From assembly GCA_003008705.1 (NCBI GenBank), contig PDUO01000041.1:118716-182715 (forward strand): a stretch of DNA of 64,000 nucleotides, given 5' to 3'. Below are positions 33,328-44,951 of the stretch, one piece after another. Below the pieces are notes generated by a model that saw only the letters and a program-made list of their open reading frames with translations, was not told the DNA's origin and made no database searches. Within the stretch, counting starts at the first letter, position 1; the number at the start of each line of letters is the position of its first letter. This DNA comes from Pezicula radicicola (lineage: Eukaryota > Ascomycota > Leotiomycetes > Helotiales > Dermateaceae). Both the position numbers and the translations under genes were made by a program.

Positions 33328-35481
33328 ATGCGTCGTCTCTACAGCTCACTGCCTCTGCTTCTTCTTGCCTGGCTGTTTACAACTGCTCGTGCGGACCGAA
33401 TCGACCATGTTGCTCGCGTACAGCAGAACGCTCCTCTGGATCAGCTAGCTCCAATACTCGTAGATAGGGCGGCGGCCACGTCTTGTGCTATTGTTTCCGG
33501 AATGGTGTCGCCAACACCAGATGCATACTACTGTGGTGTTTATGGTGTCGCCGTTCCTATCCCAGGATCTGGCGAGTTCATCGAGTATACTAGCGGCTCC
33601 TAGATCGCGAGCGTTGAAGGATGCGCGACGCAGTGTTTAGCCACTTCCTGCTGTACTGGTATCTATTTTGACGAAGAAGCCAGCTGCTCTTTGTACTATG
33701 GTACACCGGCTGTTAATACCGAGCCCATCATCGATATTTACGAATACTATGATGCAGCCTGCTTCACCTACGGAAGTCTAAGCTGCTCGACCCCAGCTGC
33801 TCCAATTGTTGCTCCCTCCTCAACTGCGACCTGCTCTACGCTTTCCGGCATTGTAACTCCGACACTTTCTGGTGCTATCTGTGGGGAGACTGGCTCTAGT
33901 GTAGCTGTAACTAGAGGTGGCCTGCTTGCGGTATACTCTAACGGTACATATGTTGAAAGTCTGGAGGCGTGTGGGATAGAATGTCTGGCTACGTCATGCT
34001 GTACGAATGTATACTTTATAGAAGGCAGCAATTGTAATTTACACTATGGGCCAAATGTACTGCTTGTGGGAGGAGGTGCCTTCGAGTTTTATGACGTAAG
34101 CTGCTTCACCTACGGGGACCTGAGTTGTACGACAACTTCCTCCTCGACAACGATAACTTCAGTAGTATCCTCCTCCTTCTCCTCCTCCTCCTCCATGGCT
34201 TCTTCGATAATCAATACTTCAACAACACCCTCCTCTACCACAACTTCCTCGACAATCGAGACCTCATCGCCCACTTGGGCTGTCACGACAACCTTCACAG
34301 CTTCTTCGCAATGCACGGCCAACTATCTAACTATGATGATTTACTCCCAATACGAGATCTGGGACAACGCAATCATCCCTGTACCAACCTCTACTGTCTC
34401 AACCTGCTTCCCAAGTCAATTTGCGTCGAGCGTCGAAGCCCGCGCTTCAGGCACTGTACTCCCGGCATTTAGTAAGCTAGTATACCCTACCGACTGGGAC
34501 ACTATCTAGTTTAATTCCATATATATCGCGTGTTGTCTAGCGTAAGTGATAATATGATCCTGAAATCCTATATTAGAATATCCTCTATTACATCTTAACT
34601 AACCATGCCTGCCCATAGAAACTATCAAATAAATCTCCCAGCTACAACAACCCTAGATCGCCCTGCTATAGATGCTACATGTTACTCAGATATTCCATCT
34701 AGCGCTACCATAACACTAACTAGCTATGACTCTACTACTCTGTACACAACGACGCCATTTATTATTCCATCCTCAGGATATCAAGCATACGTAAATGCGT
34801 TTGACGGTATTGCTCTCAGTCCCTCCACTACGACTACTGATTAAGCTGTTACAACGATATATATTGCTCCTTCGCAATGTACCGAAAACCATCTAACAAT
34901 GATGATTTATTCTGACTACGAAATCTGGGATAATGTAGTTATTCTAGTACCAACCTCTACTATCTCTACTTGCTTCCCAGATCAGTTCGTGTCTAGTATT
35001 GAAGCTCTTACTTCAGGTACTACATTGCCAGCATTTAGTCAACTAATTTACCCTATAGACTGGGAAACCTTTTGGTTTAATTCGACTTATATTGCATGTT
35101 GTCCTATGTAAGTAATTAATGGCGTCTATTGGATTCTTACTTACATTGCCCTTGTATAGAAACTACACACTAGGTCTGTAAGTAACGACGCCATTAGGTC
35201 GCCCTGCTATGGGTGCTACATACTACTCAGCTATCCAGTCTGGTGCTACTGTTACGTTAACTAGCTACGGTTCTGTAGCTTTATCCACAACTACGCCATT
35301 CGTTATTCCCTCTTCGGGATATCAAGCTTACGCAAATGCGTTTGATGGCATCGCGGCCAACCCCTCACCAACGTCCTCAGTAGCATTAAACACTGTTGCG
35401 AAACGCGGGCCTATTTCTACTTATCAGACCACAGCGCCTACTTCTTGTACCTTGGTAGCTTCTACCCGTAGCAGATCTTGA
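33328..35481 (+). pseudogene. secreted PAN/Apple-like repeat protein, stops present
   Basis: ATG at 33328 begins a signal peptide (MRRLYSSLPLLLLAWLFTTA). Two cysteine-rich modules follow (ATSCAIVSGMVSPTPDAYYC... and STATCSTLSGIVTPTLSGAI...), each with CxxxCLATSCC, then a Tyr-rich CFTYGxLSC end; these look like PAN/Apple-type modules. A Ser/Thr-rich linker (34130-34270) leads to two copies of a larger module: LTMMIYSQYEIWDNAIIPVP, STCFPSQF, LPAFSKLVYPTDW, then after an intron TLTSYDSTTLYTTTPF and IIPSSGYQAYVNAFDGIA. Introns 34542-34618 and 35108-35159 sit at the same place in each copy. Stops: TAG 33601-33603, TAG 34507-34509 (Trp in the sister module), TAA near 34842 (Trp in the sister) and TAA near 35178. 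All fit G-to-A or C-to-T decay. Adhesion or wall-surface role is a guess. Confidence 0.75.
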
Positions 35482-36258
35482 ATCTTTTCAAGTCTGTCTC
35501 GGCCTTGTATGGACTTAGAATATTCAACTTTGGAAGTTGAGGAGATCAAGGCAGACTATTCATGTAAAAATGAGAATTCACCGACATTGCTCAAATTTCA
35601 ATAATATTTCAGTTTGCTTTCGCTCGTATACAGATAAGTATCTGACATCACATGTTGTAAATCGATGGTAGTATCAGTCTACAAAAAAACCTTAATTGAG
35701 AACTCGTGGGAAGAATATATATCACTAGATTGATCAACAATCACATAAGCTATATCACTAACAACTCGACACCCGGTCTGAATGTTGCCTATATTATTTT
35801 ACCATTTATTAAGAACTCTTCAGAGGTAGTTTTTATTTCTATTCTACTACCTAGTTTTTATTTTTGTTTCCAGGTATATCTCTAACCGATAAGTTAGAAA
35901 CAAGTTTCTTTTCAAGAAGCAATCTGCCGAATTATGCCGGGCCTGCTATTGGTTATCTTAAGGGCGCTTAACACGGACCCGAGGCAAATACTCCGTACAT
36001 AAAATTTACTAGTTAGAAGTACTCGGTTAGATCACCATTCTAGTGCACGTCCTACTAGCCCAAGCTTGGCAAATATATCCACGACGGGATAGCGTGATCA
36101 TAAGCACCGACCAGGTGTGCCTCGGACGAATATACCCCGACGGGATAGGCTGACTACCTAGTAGACCGTGCTTTCCTCAATTGAATGCCTTAAAAGACTT
36201 CAAGACAGCCTCGACACCATCTACGCTACAGACCACACTCAACACCTCCAATCTTCCC
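35482..36258. other. no assignable gene; promoter region of the HET gene
   Basis: AT-rich in the first half. Near 36075-36150 a motif AATATA-CC-CGACGGGATAG occurs twice about 50 bp apart, just before the HET gene, and could be a small duplication in its promoter. Confidence 0.45.
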
Positions 36259-38528
36259 ATGGCCAACGAAACAGGAGACCGCTGCGCACCCGTTATGAGT
36301 GAAGCGCCACTGAGCTGCGCAACATGTGCCCAAATTATCGACTTCTTCAATACAGCCACTGACAGAGATAAAATTTCATTGGGGCCCATTTCCTCACTCA
36401 TTGATACCGCTTGCCCCCACGGAGAATGGATCAAGAACTTTCGACCAAACATTTCGAAAGTTCAAGGCTTCTCCAAGTCTACAATGAAGCTGTGCAAACG
36501 CAATTCATCCATACGGCTCCACTTCAATCAAAACGGACTATCTTGGCCAGGACCCTGTTCTGAACTCGTTTATCGGGAGAACACTGGGCGCCGCCATCCT
36601 GGACGAGCGCGCCTTCTTGATCCGAATTGGATTGACGAGGGAGTTATCTTGACTTGGAAAGATTCGTGCAACGAACATCATGGAGATGCATGCGAACATC
36701 CCGAAAAACTTCAACGTCTTGATGCCGTACAACCGACGTGGTTAATTGATACTACGGATGCTTGTCTTGTTCCAGGGCGTGGCGTGATGAGGTATATTGC
36801 ACTCAGTTATACTCGAGGCCAAACGGTGTCTCTCTACAACGAGAAAAGCACTATCGACCGGCTTCAAAGGCCAGGAGTTCTAGTGGCGGGAACCCTTGCG
36901 GAAAAGGTGCCGAGGACAGTCAGAAATGCCATCGACGTTGTTCGACTGCTTGGAGAGCGATATCTATGGGTTGACTCATTGTGTTTCGCTCAGGATGATT
37001 TGGAAACTATGCAAGTTGAGTTAGACTCAATGGCTAAGATCTACTCAACCTCTTGTAAGGATAACCCTCTCTTTGAGAGTCTTTCCATGGAGCTTCAATT
37101 ACTAACCTGCTCCCTTCAGATCTCACAATTGTAGCTGCAGATGGCCCCGATGCTAGCTACGGACTGCGAGGATTCAAAGGACTCACTCCTCAGCGAGATA
37201 TCAAACAAAAAATAATTCCATTGGCACCCCCCGAAAAGCTCATCAAGCCACTAACTAGGGATCCAGAGACGCAGAGTGCATACTATTCACGTGCATGGAC
37301 GTACCAAGAATATCTGGGTGCTAAACGACGACTTATCTTTGAAAACGGAACCGTTTATTGGGAATGTAACAGCGCTTATTGGAGTGAAGAAGTGATCCCC
37401 GACTTCCTAGCACGGGAAAAGAAATCTATTTTGCCATTCCAGTATCCAAATTTGTTTTCAACATCCAGCTTTCCAGATTTGCAGAGCATGAATAATCTCA
37501 TAAGGGAATTCAATCAAAGAATTCTTACCTTCCCTGACGAGGCCTTGTTGGCGTTTTCTGGCATTCAATGGGTACTCGGCCAGACATTCTCAGGTGGTGT
37601 GCTATACGGAATCCCCGAACTCTTTTTCGAGATTGGGTTGATGTGGGGCTCAATCGGGATGGGAGAGAGGCGACATTCAATTAGGAGATCTCGGTTAGAG
37701 TCACGGCTTCCCAGCTGGTCTTTTCTTGGTTGGCAAGTGGGCGCAACCTTTGAATGGGACTGCGAATTCCAGGTATGTTGGCATACGAAGGACGAAAATT
37801 TGAAGGGTGTTGATCGACCTATCACCACTTGGTACACGATGGACCATCCCACGTCATCAAAAAAGCGACGGATTGAATCGGATTGGTACAAATATAAAAG
37901 TCTGGCTCGAAAGACCCCGCAGAAACCTCTTGATGGATGGATGCGCCATGATTTTAGTAATATGAATAATTATTGTCTTCCTGGGAACACACTTTCCTAT
38001 TCAGGAGATGGCCCGGAATATGGCTACTCGCATGACAACTCTCCGGACAGGTTCTACAAATACCCAGTCCCGGTTCTAGATGCGGCCAGACAATATCCTC
38101 CGCAGCCACAGACCCAATTTCTGTCTTGTAAAACCTCACGAGCGTTTATTCGCGGAGAAGGAGGACTCGGAGATAGTGACAATTTCAAGGAGGCTGGACT
38201 CCAAGATCCGGACGGGAATGATGTTGGTTTTCTTACGCTTATGCGGAAGGGGGATAGAGAGGTATTTGCGGAAAATACAGCGCCAGGTACGCTTGTTGAA
38301 CTGGTTGCCATTTCAGAGGGATGGTTTGGTGGCGCCGAGAGTGGTGAGGAAGAGAAAGAGATCAAAGCGTGGACCAGGTGGTCGAGATTTCCACGTAGAA
38401 AGTGTTATCACGTGTTGTGGGTGGAGTGGGAAGCGGGAACGGCGTATCGGAGAGGTAATGGATGTGTGCTGAAAGAAGCATGGGAGAAATTGAGGGAGGA
38501 GGAGCTAGTGGATTTGATCTTGGGATGA
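36259..38528 (+). CDS. HET-domain heterokaryon-incompatibility-like protein
   Basis: Intact gene of 734 residues: ATG 36259 (CCCATGGCC), intron 37055-37119 (65 bp, GTAAGG, TACTAAC, TTCAG), second exon to TGA 38528. The intron joins STSY to LTIVAADGPDASYGLRGFKG. HET blocks: RYIALSYTRGQTV, RTVRNAIDVVRLLGERYLWV, DSLCFAQDD, SMAKIYSTS, RAWTYQEYLGAKRRLIFENG and FPDEALLAFSGIQWV. HET proteins trigger cell death when incompatible fungi fuse. A short N-terminal zinc-ribbon-like CATC...C segment precedes the domain. Oddity: the near-universal Trp of YxALSYxWG is Arg. No stop or frameshift is seen, in contrast to most neighbours, so it is probably expressed. An in-frame non-ATG extension upstream is unlikely to be used. 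Confidence 0.9.
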
Positions 38529-39422
38529 ATTGAATGCGTGTTGTGTAGTAGACAGTACTGAAAACGTTTGTTTGCCGAGGAAAGAAGAAGCACAATGTCA
38601 CTTCGGTCGTAACTGTCCTTGAACGGCCAAGCGGCGGCGCATAAGATACTGCATGTACTCTACCGTACATATGGAGGTGTACTTTCCCCAGAAGTATTGA
38701 ATTTTTGGTTAGATGTGGCCTACACAGACCACTAGGACGTGCACGACAAAGCCCATACACTTTTCAGTGATAAAATTCTCGGGGTGTCGAATCCCTGTAC
38801 AAAGCCACATCTAACGAACTGCGGAGGCAGGTACCAAGACAAGACGGAGACCGAATGATGTTGGACAGGGGCAGGATGCCGATAATCACGCGGGTCACAG
38901 GCAGGCGTCTCCGAAATCTACGTGACGGGGCCACATCGGGCTTCGTTCGTTGGTGGCACAGGTACAGTACCACCTTCTGTAACTGTACATAGTTGGATAT
39001 CTGCGCGGTGTGAGAATCCAAACAATCATGATTGCTTGCTTACCGTCAGGATGGTTCAGACGGGACCTCGTGTTCCGCCAAAACCGCGGTCGAAATACCG
39101 CCGCCTCCTTTAACTCCGTGTATTGTACTGTCCAGTACGAAGTGCTCCGTAGAGGACCATGCTAACTCCTGCAATTCCTTGCCCAGGAGTTCTTTGTCAC
39201 GCAAGGGAGCCCTGTGAAATTCAAGATAAACGACGAGAGCTACTCACATAAGCGAATAATAGCTACATCGGTGTACTGTACCTATGATCAATAAAATCAA
39301 TCCTTCATCCTTGATATTCGAAAGTGATCACAGGCACTTGAGCGTTTATACGTTGTGTCTACCTCCGTTCGTTTACTTTGAGGCAAATGCTCCTCCCCTC
39401 TACGCTCTTTCCACATTCCAAG
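38529..39422. other. intergenic; palindrome-ended repeat copy B
   Basis: No gene. Holds copy B of the short palindrome-ended element and the promoter of the protease gene at 39423. Confidence 0.55.
38703..38820. repeat. palindrome-ended short element, copy B
   Basis: Terminal arms GTTAGATGTGGC (38708-38719) and GCCACATCTAAC (38804-38815) are perfect reverse complements. The interior matches copy A at 31995-32128. This copy keeps more C/G and looks less mutated. The right end carries CTAACGAACT as in copy A; the left outer arm is degenerate. Confidence 0.8.
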
Positions 39423-40765
39423 ATGTTTTCATCTCTCTCCGCACTTGTATCATTGCTCTGTCTACTCAATGTGTGCACTGCCCGTGTTCCAGCATATTCT
39501 GCTGCTACTCTCCTACACTCGAACAGATCTCTCTTTGGCCGAGCTGAGACCACAGCCCCAAAAACCCCTCTGATCTCTTTTCCATAGGAACAGCCTCCAC
39601 TGCAGGAGGTTGTAGCTCTCAAATAGCAACTACCGATACTTGGCTCGCAGAGGCTGTCTTGCTCCATAATGCGGCAACGAAAGCGTATGGCAACTACAAG
39701 ACCGATACGGGGACTAGGCTGCTTTTTACTGCGTTGATGGGCGTCCGTTTCGAGGACGACGACGACGAGATGTATATTGACGATGCCAGTGACATTCTTT
39801 GGAGTGCGATTGGAGGTACTGTACCTAATTTCCGTGTACTCCTGCCACTCTGGCTTTGTTTGCATTTATTAATTTCAGATAAAAAACAGGACGTCTGGAT
39901 GCCGTCTCTCAGTTCCTCGGCGGAGGCGGTCTGATCGATCCAGTGACCTCGGAGCCTCCTTGGATCTTTTGTAATGATGATTTTGCTGTGGCTGCTTCCT
40001 GGGACCAACCAGTCAAGGATAAATATGGACAACCGGTTCCCTCTGAGGCCGATGAAAGTGGAACGGCCACCGGCTACGTGACGCTCAAGGCCGCCTTCCC
40101 AGACCTTAGCAAAGTTGATAGCATGGAAGGGTTCTTCATCGCGCAATTCATGGGCTACCTCTTTTCAACCACAACGTTACTGTGTGATCCTAACACATCT
40201 ACGTATGCCGCCACCAATAGACATTCGATAGCAAGTAGTCGCGCCGGCGTCACTGTTGGCACCTACGACAGATTTGTTTTCTTCTGCCCTCGCTCCTTTG
40301 ATCCACTTGGTCAGACACGGAAAAGCGAGCTTCATTCCGTGCCCCTTCTATCCACCTCTGTCTCGTCGACCGGATATCCTACGAGTGCCGCATCTAAACC
40401 TTTGGACGAATATGTTCCTCTCAGTGGCACATTCTACCATGAGCTCTTCCATCTGACTGATTCCGCCCAGACCACCAGGGATCCGTTTTGTAGGTGTTTT
40501 CTCTTTCCTATTTCTTCCACCCCATTATCCAAACCTATTTACTAATCCGGTCATTGCTATTTTAGATGGTTTAGGTGTAGCTACCCAGGCTGCTCTAAAA
40601 GAAGACCAGAGCATCAGTACAAACCCAGAATCCTTTGTCCTGTTTGCAATGGCCGCGTATATATACCAGAATCCACCAGAGGGAATTCCTTCCGTCCTGT
40701 TCCTAGACGTCGGCCTACCGCAGATAGCGTCTGTAGCTATCGAAGAAGCTGCTGCTGGTAACTGA
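39423..40765 (+). CDS. secreted HExxH metalloprotease-like protein, copy 2 (one frameshift)
   Basis: Exons 39423-39815, 39890-40489 and 40566-40765; introns of 74 and 76 bp match the paralog at 25148-26437, the second with TACTAAT branch point. Signal peptide MFSSLSALVSLLCLLNVCTA. Mature blocks: GGCSSQIATTDTWLAEAVLL, NAATKAYGNYKTDTGTRLLF, LIDPVTSEPPWIFCNDDF, AASWDQPVKDKYG, SGTFYHELFHLTD (HExxH) and AAYIYQNPPEGIPSVLF, ending at TGA 40763-40765. A one-base frame change in the region 39555-39587 (near the run CCCCAAAAACCCC) separates the signal-peptide frame from LFSIGTASTAGG. It could be a sequencing error or an early inactivating event. Zinc-protease role is inferred from HExxH; family membership is not certain. 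Confidence 0.78.
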
Positions 40766-42069
40766 AGCTAGAGATTTACTTTCTAGTTAGATACTATTCT
40801 TTCTATATATAACCTTAGTAAGACATGTATTTAAGTAAAGCATTAGTAAATCTAATTAAATCAACTTTTTATAAGTAGTTTTAAATTTTATTATATATAC
40901 TACTTAGATAATTATTCAATTTGTGATAGGTAGAATATAGACATAGGTAGTCAAGCGAGTATTCTACAACTGTCAGCCTGTCATCACTACTCATAAGATT
41001 GCTAAATATTTTCAATGGCTTTAGCGAGCCAGATTTGAAATACATCGCTTTCAGACATTTACGAGTAGTAATTACAATCTAAAACTGGAACATACTGATT
41101 CATTCTTGAATAATAACTGCGATTCGCTCGTATATTTTTCGTCCCCTTTGAAGATATTAGCGACGATCTTTGCCCAAGCTTTTTCCCCCGCTCGGATCGC
41201 CACATGGTCTATTTTTCTGTTAGATCAACGAAGCAAAGCTATGAGCACCCGAAGACGTTCATATGCAATAAATAAATATATTCAGAAAGCAACCGAATTA
41301 TCAATATCCTTGTCGCTGTGTCCACAGAACAATACTCTTGAGGGCAAATAAACTTAGCAATTATTGTCCGAGGATTGACTCGCTCTGTGACTCCCAATAC
41401 GATCAACTAATATCTGCGGTTCCACAATGCAGCACTCTTTTGCCGGTAGCCCAACATGAGAGTTCTGCATGGTAGTCATGCTTATTGTCCAGCTGCCCTC
41501 CTCCTGCCTTGTAGATAGAGTACTACTCCGTACTCCGTCTGTGCTTCGGTACGAGGTTCGCTTGATTTCATTTCAGGACCCCGCGGACCGACCCGATCTA
41601 GAACTATGTACAGTGCTATCCACCTCCCTGTATGTTGGTTATTCAGTGGATCCCCAAGCTGGTGATTTCTAGGCCCACTAAATAACCAACATACATGGGA
41701 GGGGATCGTACAGTAGCTACGGAGGCTGTTCCTAATGCGACCTTGAGCGTCCGCTGTTGGACAGCAAATCTCCGGCTCGGCTTGGTTCTTGGCATTCTTG
41801 CGCCGCATGGAGCCAAGAAAAAAGTGGAAGAAGCCTGCGACTGTGGATTTACTAAGGAAATACGGTATAATGAAGTCGTTCTGGCCTATCAAGTGTTAAT
41901 ATTATATATATACGTTTTATAAAGTTACCAGGATGTATGCTTATTAATGTTCATGTAACCATGGGCACTCAGGTATAGCGCGTCATGTGACTACAACCAC
42001 CAGAACTTCCGGTTTTCCCACTTTCTTCTGTGCCCACAGCACCCAAATCCCTCAACAAACAACATCACG
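40766..42069. other. intergenic with a long inverted repeat; no gene
   Basis: AT-rich at 40780-40930. Short open frames (41106-41351, 41469-41672, 41695-41922) have no recognisable content and overlap the fold-back element. A TATAAAG-like element (41917-41924) lies about 150 bp before the kinase gene. Confidence 0.5.
41629..41695. repeat. 21-bp inverted repeat (fold-back core)
   Basis: TGTATGTTGGTTATTCAGTG (41629-41648, plus G) pairs with CCACTAAATAACCAACATAC (41675-41694, plus A); one C/T mismatch, 25-base loop. Weaker pairing extends outward (CTATCCACCTCCC with GGGAGGGGATCGT), giving a fold-back of about 110 bp. MITE-like remnant. Confidence 0.75.
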
Positions 42070-44951
42070 ATGTCTTGGAAACTGACCAAGAAGTTGAGAG
42101 AGAGTAAGTGCAGTCCCTCCCTTCTCTGCGCAATAATCACAACTAGCACCCAGCTGATTCCACCATAGAATCCAAGGAGACTCAACTTGATCCGCTTGCT
42201 CACGCGTCTTCGACCCCAAATATAGAGGACAGCAGTCCTACTCCCATAAATCACAATGACATTGGTACGTATTCTACCCGAGTATGCGAGGTCTTACTAA
42301 TATTTCCAGCCGCTTCTGAGACCATTCCCATACCGCTGCAGGGTCAGCTTGGACCTGGTATCTTGATTGTTACCCTTCACGAAGGTGTTGGCTTCTCGGC
42401 CCCAAACCAATACATGCGAGAGTTCAACCTCAATCGATGGTATTCTGGGGACTATTCTAGGGCGCAGAGCGATGGGTTTATGGGGGCAACATCCATCCGT
42501 CCGGCTTTTCACCACCGACTCTTGCGTTACGCCCTTTTGGATTTTGATAAGTCGCAAGTATTTGTCGACGCCGTTTCAGGAACCACAGACAACCCTTTAT
42601 GGGCAGGAGACAGGATTTCGTACAAGTTTGATGTTTCCCGGGTTGCTGAGTTTACGGTATATCTTTACCTCAGGGACCCAGATGCTTCTCGGGGAAGTCA
42701 AGATATATTCCTCGGTGTAACGAGAATGAATCCCTTATTCGAGGAAAAAAAGCCTCTACCTACGGAATGGTTAGATGTTCAAGATGGTACCGGAAAGATC
42801 CGTATCAGGGCTGAATACGTCCCGAATAGGACATGGAAAATCGAAACCTCGGACGAGTTGGAAGTGATTGGAAAGGGAAGTTTGAGAAGAGTTACCAAGG
42901 TCAAGAATAAGGATAACGACCGACTCTACGCTTCTAAGACGGTTTATAAGGCCGATATTATATCTTGGTCCGAAGTGGCACACAACCCCCTTTCCCAGAT
43001 TAACAGCCCTTTTATTGTACCGCTTAAGTTTGCTTTCCGATCGCCCAAGCGCTCAAGCTTCCTTTTACCATTCATCAGTGGTGGACACCTTTTCTATTAC
43101 CTTCAAAGGGAGCGGCGTTTCAATTTCAATAGGTCAAGATTCTATACTGCTGAGCTTCTTTGCGCATTAGAGTGTCTGCACGATTTCGACATTATTTACT
43201 ACGATTTGAAGCCAGGAAATATTCTTCTAGATTCCTTGGGACACATTGCTATATGCGATTTCGGTCTCTGGTGCAAGTTAGAGAAAAAGGACGAGGATCG
43301 CACTATCTGTGGAACGCTAGAGTATCCGGCTCCCGAATTACTCCTCGGTCAAGGTTATACTAAAACGGTAGATTGGTGGACATTAGGAGTTTTTCTCTAT
43401 GAGATGTTGATAGGATTGCCCCCGTTTTACGACGAGGACACTAATGAAAGACACCGCAAGATCCTCTCCGAACCCCTCCAGTTCCCCGGTTCACTCTCCC
43501 TATCTACCAAGGATATCTTAACCAGGCTTCTTAACCGCCAGCCCGAGCAACGATTAGGAGCAAACGGAGCCTCTGAAATCAAAGCCCATCCATTCTTCCA
43601 TAGTATCGATTGGCATAAGCTTCTCCAGCGGAAATACGAACCCACTTTCAAACCTAACGATGTCACAATGTACTTTAAGCTAAATAAAACCCCAGGTCTC
43701 TCTGAGATGTGGGAAATGTTCAGTGGATGGTCATACAACCCACCTGTACACAAGATCGAGAGCAAAAGTGAAACCAACACTTCAGAGAAGAATTCGACTT
43801 TAGCTGAGGACTACAACGGATCTAGCGCTATACCAGGCAAAGATGCAACCGCAGAAGCACCCACATTGCCAGATGAAGCGAATCCTCCTCTTCCCGCCGA
43901 ACCCTCTCAAGCAGTCGCTGAGGAGTACGATGCATGGGTGCTAAAATGGGAAGAGTCGTCTCAAGCATTCCATTTCTACAATCGCTCCACAAACGCAAGA
44001 CAACCGGTCAATGCTCAAGTTCCAGGACCCGTAGCACCTCACATTGAAGCGCCTACAGTACAAAAGCCTCTAACTACTCGACCGGCAGGTGGACACGACT
44101 CTACAATTTACGGTGATTATAATCACACTGTCCACAATGTGCCTAGTCAAAGTCAGATGAAAGACGCACTTGAGGCGGCATTAAAGGCCGGATATAAACA
44201 TGTTGTCCCACAACTACTAGAATATAGCATGGACTTAAACATCCGAATTTTTGGCCTCTGGCAAACTCCATTACAATGGGTTACAGAACATGAAAACCTC
44301 GATCTAGTAAAATTGTTTCTCGACAAAGGCGCCGATCCAAATTTTACTTTCAGAGTAGGAGGATCTACATTGATAGAGGCGGTGAAGAAAGGGAATCAGG
44401 AACTTGTTAAAGTCTTAGTGCAGAAAACCGATCGGGTGCCTTCTACCAGAGCTCTATGTCTTGCTGTAGATCGCCAGGATAGTACGATTGTTAACATCTT
44501 GTTAGTGAACGGTGTTAGTTGTGACTTTGAAGAATTAGATCGACCTCGCCCTGAAGATCCTGATTCTCACGGCTGTACCTTTGGAGATATCTCAGAACCG
44601 AAGGAATTTATACCCCCCCTTGTCCGAGCAGTTAACGTAGGTAACACAAACCTAGTACGACTGCTGCTCGCATATGGGGCAGATGCCAATGTCGGCTACC
44701 ATGATCTGAGTCGTCTTCTGCTTCCGCTGGACGGAGAAATGAAAGAAATAAGTATGACTTGCGGAAGGGTTATACAGCTAGCAATGGAGCTAAAACATCA
44801 GGAGATGGTTCAATTATTACTTGATTCTGGTGCAGATATCAGTCTTGCACAACCCGTCTGGCGATTTCGTCAATGTAAGATGGTACCCAGGGCAGTGTAT
44901 CTTAGGGTCACAGCCGACTTAAGGGCAGCGGCGGCGGCGGCAAGAAAGTAG
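42070..44951 (+). CDS. C2-like / AGC protein kinase / ankyrin-repeat fusion protein
   Basis: Intact, 923 residues: exons 42070-42103, 42169-42264 and 42310-44951; introns of 65 and 45 bp keep frame. The N-terminus (MSWKLTKKLRE) leads to a C2-like region (ILIVTLHEGVGFSAPNQY). The kinase domain is YPK/SCH9-like AGC: glycine loop IGKGSLRRV, Lys in LYASKTV, catalytic loop IIYYDLKPGNILLD, DFG in CDFGLWCKL, activation segment TICGTLEYPAPELLLGQGY, and hydrophobic motif MFSGWSY. A low-complexity linker contains a WW-like patch (WVLKWEESSQAFHFYNRSTN). The last 310 residues are ankyrin repeats (TPLQWVTEHENLDLVKLFLD, ELVKVLVQKTDRVPSTRALC). Unusual: HRD is YYD, the third loop glycine is Arg, and APE context is PAPE, so activity may be reduced. 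A minus-strand relative of its tail lies at 23244-24010. Confidence 0.9.

Noticed and set aside
38699..38820. Possible tRNA gene
   Set aside because: Although a B-box-like GTGTCGAATCCC is present, no cloverleaf with a 7-bp acceptor stem, D-arm and anticodon arm can be drawn, and the unit has 12-17 bp inverted ends and a second copy; treated as a small repeat.
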